Origin: an uncultured Campylobacter sp.
Lineage (GTDB): Bacteria > Campylobacterota > Campylobacteria > Campylobacterales > Campylobacteraceae
Assembly (NCBI RefSeq): GCF_938018035.1
Contig: NZ_CALIJF010000045.1
Coordinates: forward strand, 1 to 27,494
DNA length: 27,494 nt
Direction of reading: 5' to 3'
Shown in pieces: positions 7,863-15,703 of the stretch (its first letter is position 1; each line of letters begins with the position of its first letter). The notes under the pieces are model-generated. The model ran no database searches, was not told the DNA's origin, and was given only the letters and a program-made list of their open reading frames with translations. Position numbers and translations under genes: made by a program.

Positions 7863-8793
7863 TTAGCCCGCCAGCGCCTTTAGCTGATTGACGTTTAGCC
7901 CGTCAACCAAAATATAGCTCACATCGATGAAGCGGTAGTTTCGCTTCGGCAGCCGCGCGATAAACTCGCCGTATTCCAGCTCGGCGATTGCATGGTAGTT
8001 ATCGGCGTCGTTTTCGTCGCCCTCTATGCCTATGAGCGCGATCTGCCAGCGCGCTACGTCGTTATTTTTCAGCATCTCAGCGTTTTGCCACTCCACAAAC
8101 GGCTTGTAAGGCAGGATAGTGGGCAGGTCCTGCGTGAGCGCGTATGAGCCCATTATCGTGCCGTCATCTCCATTTCGGTAAAACCTCTGGTGCGCGCTGT
8201 AAGCGTCGAGATATTGCACCTCGGTCAGCCGCTTACTAAACTCAGCGGTGGGGTTATACGAGGCTAAAATTTCATCCATCATCGCGCGGTTTATCGCAAA
8301 AGGCCTCTGCACCCCGTAGCAAAAATTTACCTCCGTATCGCCGCTTAAGTGTTGATCTATCGAATGCAGCCCCGCCGCTATATCGCGCTCGTAGTCGAAT
8401 TGCTCTATCCTGTCGTGAGTGTAAATTTCGCCGTTTTCATCCGTGATCTCGCCCCCCCAGCTGCTTAGATAGCGCCTGCAGATACGATATCGCCAAAACC
8501 CAATCAAAGACCGTCGCGGGCGTATTTACGCGCACGGCGTAGCTTTGCTGCTCCTCGTCGTAACTAACCTCCATCCCGCGCCCGCTCTTGCCCCGCACGC
8601 CCAAAATCAAACACTCATACTCGCTCAAAAGCGATTTTAAAAACGCCCTTTCGTCAAAGTCCTCGGCGCTCTCGTCTATGCCAAATACCGATAGATCGGG
8701 CAGCAGATCCAATGCCTTGCTAACGCTCATAGCGTCCGAATACCCCATAAATAGCGGTCGCTTTTTGTTTTTGACGCGGAATTCTACGCTCAT
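7863..8793 (-). pseudogene. DUF4299-like protein, frameshifted at a G7 tract (possibly phase-variable)
   Basis: The ATG at 8791-8793 (AAGGAG upstream) opens a 118-residue frame, MSVEFRVKNKKRPLFMGYSD to AISYLQALSKQLGG, which then stops. The following frame down to 7863 continues with ITDENGEIYTHDRIEQFDYE, then CYGVQRPFAINRAMM, NGDDGTIMGSYALTQDLPTI and PKRNYRFIDVSYILVDGLN. Together this gives about 309 residues with the layout I associate with DUF4299, a family known mainly in Firmicutes. The break falls exactly at seven G on the coding strand (C at 8452-8458). Six or nine G would join the frames as QLGGEITDENG. Homopolymeric G tracts are the usual phase-variation switches of Campylobacter, but a +1 sequencing error or decay are alternatives. 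The function is unknown. Confidence 0.78.
8452..8458 (-). repeat. Poly-G (G7) tract inside the DUF4299-like gene
   Basis: Seven consecutive C on the + strand, read as G7 in the gene. It is the longest G/C homopolymer I noticed in the window. The two halves of the gene are out of frame by exactly one base at this point. Confidence 0.85.
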
Positions 8794-8819
8794 CGTTTTC
8801 TCCTTATTGAAACGGCAAA

Positions 8820-8866
8820 TTTATAGCGAAATTTTACCCGACGCGGCGAGCTAAATTTGCGCTCGC
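8820..8866 (-). promoter_or_regulatory. Shared promoter module, copy 1
   Basis: On the minus strand a -10 box TATAAA (8820-8825) precedes the DUF4299-like gene. The flanking block 8829-8866 is nearly identical to 10842-10879, with 3 mismatches in 38 bases. The copies begin AAATTTTACCCG and contain GAGCTAAATTTGCGC. Both copies sit just upstream of a minus-strand island gene. Confidence 0.6.
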
Positions 8867-8936
8867 AAGCCCGCGCTGACGATTACGCGAATGCGCACTA
8901 CAGCCGACACAAATCTACACTCCCAATCGCAAAAGC

Positions 8937-9746
8937 TTACGCGCCGATCGCGTCTTTTAGGCTCTGTGCGCACAAGTCCGCATCCTTAAACTCGCGCAAA
9001 ATTTCATCCATCAGCTCCTCTTTGAAAACGTCAAGTATCATCGCGCTGCCGTCCAGCTCAACATAGCGTAGGGCGGGTTCGCTGAAGTTTTTAAGCTCTT
9101 TAAACCGCCGCTCGCCCCGCCTGGCAAATCCGAGCCGAACCTCGTTCGGACTAAGGCTCAGCACGCCGCCATCGCGAGCGAAATTATACACGCTAAAGCC
9201 GTAAAGCTGCGGATCGGCGGCTCTTGCGCGCACGCCTAAAATTTCCTCTAGCCGCGCCTTCGTGCCGTCCAGATCGAGCCCCGTTTGTAGCGCGATCTTG
9301 CCGTCGCTATCAAGCTTCAAAAGCGCTAAAAACGAAGCGAAATTCTGCGCGATGATGCTTTGCTCGTCGCATTCGACATCGATGTAGGCGACCGCAGGCT
9401 CCTCGCTGGCGCGGTAGTCCAGGCACAGATACCAATGTCCGTCGCCGCTGAATGGCACCAGCCCGTTAAGCTCGAAGCTCACGCACTCGCGCTCCTCGCC
9501 CCAGCTAAAGCGCGTAAGCGACGGATACGCCTCGCCGATGCCGCTGATGGCGTCTAGCGGGTAGCCCTCTAGCTCGTAGCGCAGGTAGCCACCGTTTTGC
9601 ACGCCCAGCATCATGACTAGCTCGCGCGGTAGGGTGCGTCCTAGCTCCTCTTCCGCGGCCCTCAGCACCTCCGGCGTGAGCGGATCTTGTAGATAGGGCA
9701 GGTAGATAGGCTTGCGCCAGATGTTTGCAAGCTCGTTTGCGTTCAT
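8937..9746 (-). CDS. SUKH-family (SMI1/KNR4) protein, probable immunity protein
   Basis: A 269-residue soluble protein. The N-terminal half has the SMI1/KNR4 (SUKH) pattern: PLTPEVLRAAEEELGRTLPRE, LVMMLGVQNGGYLRYE at about residues 40-57, an ISGIGEAYPSL segment, then VPFSGDGHWYLCLDYRAS and an acidic strand (PAVAYIDVECDEQS). SUKH proteins are widespread as immunity proteins of contact-dependent and polymorphic toxins. The C-terminal half (from about 165) is not recognised. The ATG at 9746 follows AAAGGAGCGAAA. It sits between DUF4299-like and YwqG-like genes on the same strand. No cognate toxin is visible in the window, so the immunity role is inferred from family and neighbours. Confidence 0.85.
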   Translation of the reverse strand: MNANELANIWRKPIYLPYLQDPLTPEVLRAAEEELGRTLPRELVMMLGVQNGGYLRYELEGYPLDAISGIGEAYPSLTRFSWGEERECVSFELNGLVPFSGDGHWYLCLDYRASEEPAVAYIDVECDEQSIIAQNFASFLALLKLDSDGKIALQTGLDLDGTKARLEEILGVRARAADPQLYGFSVYNFARDGGVLSLSPNEVRLGFARRGERRFKELKNFSEPALRYVELDGSAMILDVFKEELMDEILREFKDADLCAQSLKDAIGA

Positions 9747-10072
9747 TTTCGCTCCTTTAAATTTACGGGTTAAAATTTCAAGCGCGTCTTAAATTTTAAG
9801 CTCAAAGCCGAAATCTTGGGCTATAAAATTTTAAAATTTTGCGGCGCCGAATTTTTCACAGCCCGCTCGCTGTATTCGGCTCGCCTGCATCTATACGGCT
9901 CGTCTTTCGGTGGCTTAAATTTAATCTAGATCGGACGCGCCGCCGTTTAAATTTAATCCGCACCGAGCGGGCTCAAAGCCGCACGCCGATAAAATTCATC
10001 GTAAATTTATGCGGCCCAGGCATTTATTTAAAGCGGCGGAATTTTGCGGGCGAGCTAAAGCCTTTCGCGCGC
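9747..10072. other. Gap with AATT words, no gene seen
   Basis: The stretch between the SUKH and YwqG-like genes holds repeated AAATTTTAAAATTTTGCGGCG and TTAAATTTAATC-type words (TTAAATTTAATCTAGATCGG and TTTAAATTTAATCCG near 9915 and 9948). The + strand open frame from 9839 has no recognisable protein pattern. The AAAGGAG of the SUKH gene lies at its left end. Confidence 0.5.
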
Positions 10073-10792
10073 CTAATCGAAATCATAATACAGGCTCCAC
10101 GCGCCGTTTTGCGGGTTTTTAGCAAACATCAAGCTGCCGCCGTCAATGACGTTAAAGCCCGCCTTTTCGTCGCTTGAGATCTGAAAAACGAACTGATAGC
10201 CCTCGCCGAAGCTCACTCCCGACTGGCAAAAGGAGGGATAGCCGCCGAATTTCGTGCAGTTATAAAACTCCAAGGCGATGTCGTCGTAATACTCGAGCCC
10301 CTCCGTCTCCTCAAGACGCAAAATTTCATCTATGGCGTCCGCATCCAGCCCGCCGCCGTCCCAAACGGGCGTATCGTCCGCGGCAAATTTTGGCTGCAAA
10401 GGAAAGGATCTTATCTGCGAGCGCGGATTTGCAAGCTCCTTTATGACGAGCTCGCCCTCGTTTTTATACTCGCGGATCGCCCACAGACCGTCCATATCCT
10501 CATCAAATTTGCCGATGAGATCCTGTGAGATAAAGACCGTAAGCAGCTTGACGCCGTCCAAGACCTGCGGCACGTGGGGTAGCGCGGGCAGGTAAAACTG
10601 CGCCAGAGGAAGCATTGGCACGCCGTTTTGATCCGTAGGCAGCTCCTCGTCCGCCGCGTAAGCGAGCACGCGACCGATCCAGCACTCATCGATCGCGCCT
10701 CGCGGCCTCACTCCGCCCGTCTGAAAATAGGTGATTTCGCGCGCGATCTTGCGCTGCAGCTCCTTAATCTTTTCTTGCAGATCCGTTTGCAT
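10073..10792 (-). CDS. YwqG/DUF1963 family protein
   Basis: A 239-residue soluble protein with the YwqG (DUF1963) pattern. It opens with an N-terminal coiled segment (LQEKIKELQRKIAREI). Next come GRVLAYAADEELPTDQNGVP, then MLPLAQFYLPALPHVPQVLDG, then LLTVFISQDLIG. The diagnostic TKFGGYPSFCQSG follows, then QFVFQISSDEKAGFNVIDGG near the C-terminus. The biochemical role of DUF1963 proteins is not known; they often occur beside SUKH proteins in immunity-gene clusters. The ATG at 10792 has AAAAGGA upstream and a TATAAT box at 10832-10837 within a module shared with the DUF4299-like gene. The protein appears complete. Confidence 0.87.
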   Translation of the reverse strand: MQTDLQEKIKELQRKIAREITYFQTGGVRPRGAIDECWIGRVLAYAADEELPTDQNGVPMLPLAQFYLPALPHVPQVLDGVKLLTVFISQDLIGKFDEDMDGLWAIREYKNEGELVIKELANPRSQIRSFPLQPKFAADDTPVWDGGGLDADAIDEILRLEETEGLEYYDDIALEFYNCTKFGGYPSFCQSGVSFGEGYQFVFQISSDEKAGFNVIDGGSLMFAKNPQNGAWSLYYDFD

Positions 10793-10831
10793 TTGCGTCC
10801 TTTTCGGTTGGAATTTTAGCGCTTTTGTGAA

Positions 10832-10879
10832 ATTATAACGTAAATTTTACCCGCCGCCGCGAGCTAAATTTGCGCTTGC
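10832..10879 (-). promoter_or_regulatory. Shared promoter module, copy 2
   Basis: On the minus strand TATAAT (10832-10837) lies about 40 bases before the YwqG-like ATG. The adjoining 10842-10879 repeats 8829-8866 with 3 mismatches in 38 bases. The -10 boxes of both copies align as well (TTATAGCG and TTATAACG on the + strand). Confidence 0.6.
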
Positions 10880-11048
10880 CGTTTGCGATGGCTTGCGTAT
10901 TTTGCGCACGCCCGCACGCCTATTTTGTGCTCGTGCGTCGCGAGCGCGGACTTTCGGTGCCAAACTTGCGAAAAGTAAGCTTAAAGCTTTTTGAGAGTAA
11001 AATTTAAACAGACCCACGTAGGCGGTAAATTTAATCAAAGGAGCGAAA

Positions 11049-11687
11049 ATGACGAAAGATCAGTGCTGCGTTTTAAAGCATTTGACGGCGGGCGAAACGG
11101 AGGGTTTTGAAAAGATAGGCGAGCTTGGTGACGGCGAGTTTTTGGACGCGCTTATCGCAAAAGGGCTCGTGCGGGTGCTTGACTGGGCGGGCGAGGATAG
11201 CACGGGCGATGTGGGTAAATTTATCAGCTCTAGGCTTGATGCGCTGCAAAGCAGCGTGGCTCTAGAGTGCGATAAAATTTACGCAGGGCTCGAAAAAGAG
11301 GCGGAAAAAGAGGATTTTAAGCGCGGCGACGCGAGCCTATTTTTGATGAACGAGTTTCAAAAGGCGCTGAAGAAGAGCGATTTTAGGCTCTTTACTTTGG
11401 ATCTTCATAGCGACGCTTATTATCTGCTCGTCGCGCACAAGAACGCCGAGCGGGATTTTAAGAAAATGGCAAAGCGAGAGGAGCCGTTTTGGGATATCGC
11501 GCCGTGGGGCAAGCGCCGCAAAAGGCAGATCCTTTACGTCATAAACTGCGAGTGCGGCGAGATGTCAGCGTGGCAGCTGGACGCGGACGAGCCCTCTCCT
11601 AGGGACGAGGTTTGCGAGGTCTGCGGGCGGGTGCTTTTCGACGCTGAAGGCAATGCGATGCAGCCTTTGGAAAAGGAATTTATCTGA
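11049..11687 (+). CDS. Hypothetical protein with C-terminal zinc-ribbon-like cysteines
   Basis: A 212-residue soluble protein, unrecognised overall. The first ~100 residues are helical and charged. A beta-rich part follows (FRLFTLDLHSDAYYLLVAHK), reminiscent of SUKH-like or other immunity folds, but I cannot name it. Near the C-terminus CECGEMSAW and CEVCGRVLF supply a CxC and a CxxC about 23 residues apart, suggesting a zinc site. The ATG at 11049 has AAAGGAG at 11037-11043, and a possible -10 TAAAAT lies at 10998-11003. It diverges from the YwqG-like gene and is the only + strand member of the island. An accessory or immunity role is inference. Confidence 0.75.
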   Translation: MTKDQCCVLKHLTAGETEGFEKIGELGDGEFLDALIAKGLVRVLDWAGEDSTGDVGKFISSRLDALQSSVALECDKIYAGLEKEAEKEDFKRGDASLFLMNEFQKALKKSDFRLFTLDLHSDAYYLLVAHKNAERDFKKMAKREEPFWDIAPWGKRRKRQILYVINCECGEMSAWQLDADEPSPRDEVCEVCGRVLFDAEGNAMQPLEKEFI

Positions 11688-12386
11688 TCTTGTTTATCGC
11701 GACTTTGCGTGCGAAGTTTCGGTTGGATGAAAGTCAAATTTTATTGTGCAGCTCGGCAGGATTTGGCGCACAGGTTTGGTTTGTAGCTCGGCGGCGAAAC
11801 GCGGTTTAAATTTAAGGCTCGCTCGGGCGGCGGAATATGTTTTGATGTGGCTCACTCTGGTAGTAAAATACGCTTCGGCGCGGCTTATTTGGTTTTCTAT
11901 TCACGCGAGCGATGAAATTTTGCAGCTTGCGTTTGTATCTCGCAAGACCGCAGCGCAGGACGCACTATTTTAGCGTTTGCGTTCTTGGCTTGATTTTTTA
12001 TCCAGCAAGTTCGCAGTCGCGGGCGCATCTACTATGCTGCGTTAAATTTTGATTTTAATGGTTGTGGACGTAGGCTCGCGCCGCTAAAAATCAAAATTTT
12101 GCCCTGCCGTGGGCGCTAAATTTACAATCTCTAAATTTAAAATTTTAAGCGTAAATTTTGATCTAAAATTTCTAAAGTCGCTAAATTTTAAAATTTAAAT
12201 GCAATGCGGGTTTGGCGGCTTGTTCGCCATAGAGCTCGTAAATTCCGCCGCTGCAGAAATGGCGAACTCATTCGATTTAAAAATAAGACAAAATTTTAGC
12301 TAGAGCGTCCGCACAAAATCCCAATGTTAGCGCGCCCTTAAACGCGCCGTATTTGAAATCCGAAACTGGCGAGGTGCAGCAAAAGC
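11688..12386. other. Gene-free stretch of about 700 bases rich in AATT words
   Basis: This lies between the zinc-ribbon-like gene and the 3' end of proC. From about 12040 to 12300 I count 11 AATT tetramers in about 260 bases, as CTAAATTTTAAAATTTAAAT and similar. The + strand open frame at 11746-11973 lacks a ribosome site and family pattern. I recognise no RNA gene or insertion sequence. Confidence 0.5.
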
Positions 12387-13343
12387 CTAACAGCGAGCTT
12401 TGGCGATGCACGCCTCGATCGCCGCCATCACCGCTGCGCGAAACCCAGCCGCCTCCAGTGCCGCGAGCCCCTCTATCGTCGTGCCCGCAGGCGAACAGAC
12501 GGCGTCTTTGAGCTCCGATGGGCGCTTGCCGCTTTGTAGCAGACGCGCCGTGCCCTCTACCGCCGCCGCTACCGCGTCGTAGCATAGCGCCCGTGGCAGT
12601 CCGCCCCGCACGCCCGCATCCGCCGCAGCCTCGATAAAGGCGCACACATACGCAGGCAGACTCCCTGCGATCCCAGTAAATGCGGCAAAACCAGCCTCGT
12701 CTATCTCGTAGAATTTGCCGATTTTGGCGGCTAGAGCTCGCACGATCTCCTGACTGGCCTCATCAAAATACTCGCCGTAGCACAACGCCGTAGCCGATGC
12801 GCCGATACCTGCAGCGACGTTTGGCATCGCGCGGGCCACGAAAACGTCCGCACCTACGATATTTTGGGCGCACTCCAGCTTGAAATTCGGCGCCAAAAGA
12901 AGCAGGATTTTGCCCGCGAGCTCGGGCGCGATCAGGCGCAAAATCCCCTCGTAGCTGGCGGGCTTGGTCGCGAGCACGATAATATCCGCTTCGTGCGCCA
13001 GTTGCGTCTCGTCTTGTAAAATTTGCACGCCGTAGCGCTTGCGTAAGGTTTCGTTTTTGCTTCTAGCATAAGCTAGGACTTGAAGCTTCGTATCGGAGGC
13101 AGGCTGCGCGCAGGCGGAATCACGCTCGCGGCTCGTAAAATTCTGATCTAAATTTGCGGAATTCTGCCCGCAAGCCGCAAAGCTTTGGGTATCGGGCATA
13201 AAATTCCGCCCGTCGTGCGCGAAATTTTCTTTATACTCTGAAAAATTTTCTCCGCTCGCCGCGCAATCTCGTCCGCCGGCTCCGCAAAGTGCCGCGATCA
13301 TCGCCTCGCCCATATTTCCGCCGCCGATAAAGCCCACTTTCAT
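12387..13343 (-). CDS. proC: Pyrroline-5-carboxylate reductase with an in-frame insertion
   Basis: The last enzyme of proline synthesis, reducing pyrroline-5-carboxylate with NAD(P)H. The N-terminal Rossmann motif MKVGFIGGGNMGEAMI, the central DIIVLATKPASYEGIL, the VARAMPNVAAGIGASATAL segment and the C-terminal signature (ALCYDAVAAAVEGTARLL, then SPAGTTIEGLAALE) are all present. It is 318 residues where homologues are about 245-270. The extra ~60 residues (about 24-85) sit between the first helix and the second strand of the nucleotide-binding fold. They read GENFSEYKENF, GRNFMPD, CGQNSANLDQNFT, encoded by AAT-TTT/TTC/TCC words. The ATG at 13343 has AAGGAG. The catalytic domain is intact, so activity is likely. 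Confidence 0.95.
   Translation of the reverse strand: MKVGFIGGGNMGEAMIAALCGAGGRDCAASGENFSEYKENFAHDGRNFMPDTQSFAACGQNSANLDQNFTSRERDSACAQPASDTKLQVLAYARSKNETLRKRYGVQILQDETQLAHEADIIVLATKPASYEGILRLIAPELAGKILLLLAPNFKLECAQNIVGADVFVARAMPNVAAGIGASATALCYGEYFDEASQEIVRALAAKIGKFYEIDEAGFAAFTGIAGSLPAYVCAFIEAAADAGVRGGLPRALCYDAVAAAVEGTARLLQSGKRPSELKDAVCSPAGTTIEGLAALEAAGFRAAVMAAIEACIAKARC
13088..13275 (-). repeat. AATT-word insertion inside proC
   Basis: A low-complexity insertion within the Rossmann domain of ProC. Minus-strand reading gives five AAT-TTT, AAT-TTC or AAT-TCC pairs, encoding ENF, ENF, RNF, QNS and QNF, always in the same codon frame as in the argS insertion. The boundaries are set by loss and return of ProC conservation and are approximate. 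Confidence 0.65.
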
Positions 13344-13443
13344 TTTCGCTCCTTCAAAGCTAAATTATGCCTCAATGATAGCTCAAAATTTCTTTATCCG
13401 CCCTTGCGGCGCGCGGTTTATCTGCATAAAAGCAAATTTTAGC

Positions 13444-13449
13444 TACAAT
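13444..13449 (+). promoter_or_regulatory. Probable -10 box of ilvC
   Basis: TTTTAGCTACAAT carries TACAAT, a common Campylobacter -10, 31 bases before the ilvC ATG. AAAAAGGA at 13467-13474 is the ribosome site. Confidence 0.55.
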
Positions 13450-13479
13450 CTCGCCTGAATTTTTAAAAAAGGATGCGTT

Positions 13480-14502
13480 ATGGCAATAAATGTTTTTTAC
13501 GACAAAGATTGCGATTTGGGTTTGATTAAGGCTAAAAAGGTCGCTATGATCGGCTTTGGCTCGCAGGGACACGCTCACGCCGAAAATTTGCGAGATAGCG
13601 GCGTAGAAGTCATCGTGGGTCTTAAAAAGGGCGGCGCGAGCTGGAGCAAGGCCGAGGCGAAGGGTTTTAAAGTAATGAGCGTCGGCGAGGCTACGAAGGC
13701 AGCTGATCTTGTGATGATCCTAACGCCCGATGAGTTTCAAAGCGACATTTTTAAAGCGGAGATCGAGCCGAGCTTAAGCGAGGGCAACGCGATCGCGTTC
13801 GCGCACGGCTTTAATATCCACTTCGGACAGATCGTCCCTCCAAAGGGCATCGACTGCATTATGATCGCTCCGAAAGCCCCTGGCCACACGGTCCGCAACG
13901 AGTTTGTAAGCGGCGGCGGCGTGCCGATGCTGATCGCCGTTTCGCAAAACGAAAGCGGCAGAGCCAAAGAGCTTGCTCTAAGCTATGCAAGCGCGATCGG
14001 CGGCGGCCGCACCGGCATCATCGAAACGACCTTTAAAGCAGAGACCGAGACCGATCTTTTCGGCGAGCAAGCTGTGCTTTGCGGCGGACTTTGCGCGCTC
14101 ATTAACGCAGGCTTTGAGACCCTCGTCGAGGCTGGATATGAGCCTGAAATGGCGTATTTTGAGTGCCAGCACGAGATGAAGCTGATCGTGGATCTCATCT
14201 ATCAAGGCGGCATGGCAGATATGCGCTACTCGATCTCAAACACCGCAGAATACGGCGATTACGTAAGCGGCAACCGCGTCGTAAACGAAAGCAGCAAAGC
14301 GGCGATGAAAGAGGTGCTAAAGGAGATCCAAAACGGTAAATTTGCAAAAGACTTCATCCTTGAGCGCAAAGCTGGCTACGTGCGAATGAACGCCGAGCGC
14401 AACATCACGGCAAATAGCTTGCTTACCAAAACCGGCGAGAAGCTTCGCGCGATGATGCCGTGGATCGCCAAGGGTAAGCTCATAAACAAAGATAAAAACT
14501 GA
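13480..14502 (+). CDS. ilvC: Ketol-acid reductoisomerase
   Basis: Converts acetolactate or acetohydroxybutyrate to the dihydroxy acids of the valine, leucine and isoleucine pathway, using NADPH and Mg2+. The 340-residue length is that of short class I enzymes. It shows the nucleotide-binding VAMIGFGSQGHAHAENLRDS (about 21-40), then LTPDEFQSDIF, then MIAPKAPGHTVRNEFVSGGG. The Mg-binding acidic helix ETDLFGEQAVLCGG and YFECQHEMKLIVDLIYQGG follow, with SNTAEYGDYVSG after that. The first gene of the conserved run ilvC-deacetylase-dprA, it is transcribed away from proC. Only two AATT tetramers occur in this gene, a useful contrast to the gaps. Confidence 0.98.
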   Translation: MAINVFYDKDCDLGLIKAKKVAMIGFGSQGHAHAENLRDSGVEVIVGLKKGGASWSKAEAKGFKVMSVGEATKAADLVMILTPDEFQSDIFKAEIEPSLSEGNAIAFAHGFNIHFGQIVPPKGIDCIMIAPKAPGHTVRNEFVSGGGVPMLIAVSQNESGRAKELALSYASAIGGGRTGIIETTFKAETETDLFGEQAVLCGGLCALINAGFETLVEAGYEPEMAYFECQHEMKLIVDLIYQGGMADMRYSISNTAEYGDYVSGNRVVNESSKAAMKEVLKEIQNGKFAKDFILERKAGYVRMNAERNITANSLLTKTGEKLRAMMPWIAKGKLINKDKN

Positions 14503-14515
14503 TTTCGGATGAGCT

Positions 14516-15703
14516 TTGGCTAATACAAATCCATGCGGGCGTCGCAAAAAGCGCCCGATCAATTATATAGCGATCGCCTTTGTCGTAATCTTATGCTTTT
14601 TAAGCGGTGCGGTTACCTACGCGGTTTTGGATCTCGTATTTTCGGGCAATAAAGCCGCGTTGCAGCAAAGCTCGCGCAAACAAGCCTCCGAAAGCCCTTC
14701 CGATTCTCGCGGTAAAAAGCCTCGTTTAAGCGCTGCGGAGAAGGAAGCGCTGATTCAAAAGGAGCTTGATAAGATCGCCGAGCAAAACATAACCGCGCCG
14801 AAGCTTCCCGTAGAGCCTGCCTCGCAAAATTCCGCAAAACAAAATTCTACAAACGACAATTCTCAAAATTCCGCAAATTCTATCGCTTCCGTAAATTCCG
14901 CTGTAAATTCGGCAAATGACGGATCGGACGTAAATTTTACCGCAGTAAATTCCGCGCCAGAAAATTCCATAAATTCTACCGCACAAAGCCGTGCTTCTGG
15001 CAACTCGGACGATCTTTCTAAATCGCCGCGCAAGGCCTTGCCCGCAGGTTCTCGCGCAAAGCTAGCGATCATCATCGACGACGTAGGCACCGACGAGCAG
15101 GCGCAAAAGCTCATTGCTCTGCCCGTGCGCGTGACGCCGTCCATCTTCCCACCCGAGTATCAGCGCAAGGACACGAGCTCGCTCGCTCGCGGCTTTGAGC
15201 ATTACGCGATCCACCTACCGATGGAGGCAAGCTCTGCCAAAAATAACTCCGCGACGCTGCGAGCTTCGGATAATTATGAGAAGCTGCGCGGCGTCATAGC
15301 CAAGCTGCGCGCGGACTTTCCGAACGCTAAATTTATAAACAACCACACCGGTTCTAAATTTACCGCCGACGAGCGCGCGATGCAAAACCTGCTGCGCGCG
15401 ATGAACGAGCATGGATTTTTATTTATCGACTCGCGCACGAGCCCCGCTACCAAGGCTAAGGCGGCGATGAATGGGCTCGGTATGCGATACGTGCATCGCG
15501 ACGTGTTTTTAGATAATCAAAATAGCGTCGCCGCGGTGCGTAAAAAGCTGCGCGAAGCCGTGACGCTTGCTAAAAAACAGGGTTACGCCATCGCCATCGG
15601 CCATCCCAAAAGCTCCACTTTGCGCGCGCTTGCAAACAGCGCCGACATCCTAGGCGAGGTCGATTTGGTCTATTTGGACGAAATTTATGAGTACTACGAG
15701 TGA
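14516..15703 (+). CDS. Divergent polysaccharide deacetylase family (YibQ-like) exported protein
   Basis: A 395-residue membrane-anchored protein. The N-terminal helix YIAIAFVVILCFLSGAVTYAV is followed by a long Ser/Asn/Lys linker. From about residue 180 comes the DUF610 divergent polysaccharide deacetylase domain: AKLAIIIDDVGTDEQ, VTPSIFPPEYQR, HYAIHLPMEASS, INNHTGSKFTADE, HGFLFIDSRTS and AIAIGHPKSSTL. Whether these proteins hydrolyse a polymer in the envelope is not established. The TTG at 14516 is 13 bases after ilvC. Its end overlaps dprA by 17 bases, so co-transcription is likely. The linker (about residues 100-163) is unusually full of NS repeats encoded by AATTCC words. Confidence 0.9.
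   Translation: MANTNPCGRRKKRPINYIAIAFVVILCFLSGAVTYAVLDLVFSGNKAALQQSSRKQASESPSDSRGKKPRLSAAEKEALIQKELDKIAEQNITAPKLPVEPASQNSAKQNSTNDNSQNSANSIASVNSAVNSANDGSDVNFTAVNSAPENSINSTAQSRASGNSDDLSKSPRKALPAGSRAKLAIIIDDVGTDEQAQKLIALPVRVTPSIFPPEYQRKDTSSLARGFEHYAIHLPMEASSAKNNSATLRASDNYEKLRGVIAKLRADFPNAKFINNHTGSKFTADERAMQNLLRAMNEHGFLFIDSRTSPATKAKAAMNGLGMRYVHRDVFLDNQNSVAAVRKKLREAVTLAKKQGYAIAIGHPKSSTLRALANSADILGEVDLVYLDEIYEYYE
14820..15000 (+). repeat. Asn-Ser repeat linker in the YibQ-like gene
   Basis: More than ten AAT-TCC or AAT-TCT/TTT words in about 180 bases, all read as Asn-Ser or Asn-Phe (QNSAKQNSTNDNSQNSANS and onward). It falls between the membrane anchor and the deacetylase domain, where length variation would be tolerated. 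Confidence 0.65.

Noticed and set aside
9839..10177. 112-residue + strand frame
   Set aside because: Built of AATT-word gap sequence and runs into the YwqG-like gene on the other strand.
11746..11973. 75-residue + strand frame in the gap before proC
   Set aside because: No ribosome site and no coherent domain; partly AATT words.
12277..12645. 122-residue minus-strand frame
   Set aside because: Gly/Arg-rich shadow of the proC 3' end in another frame.
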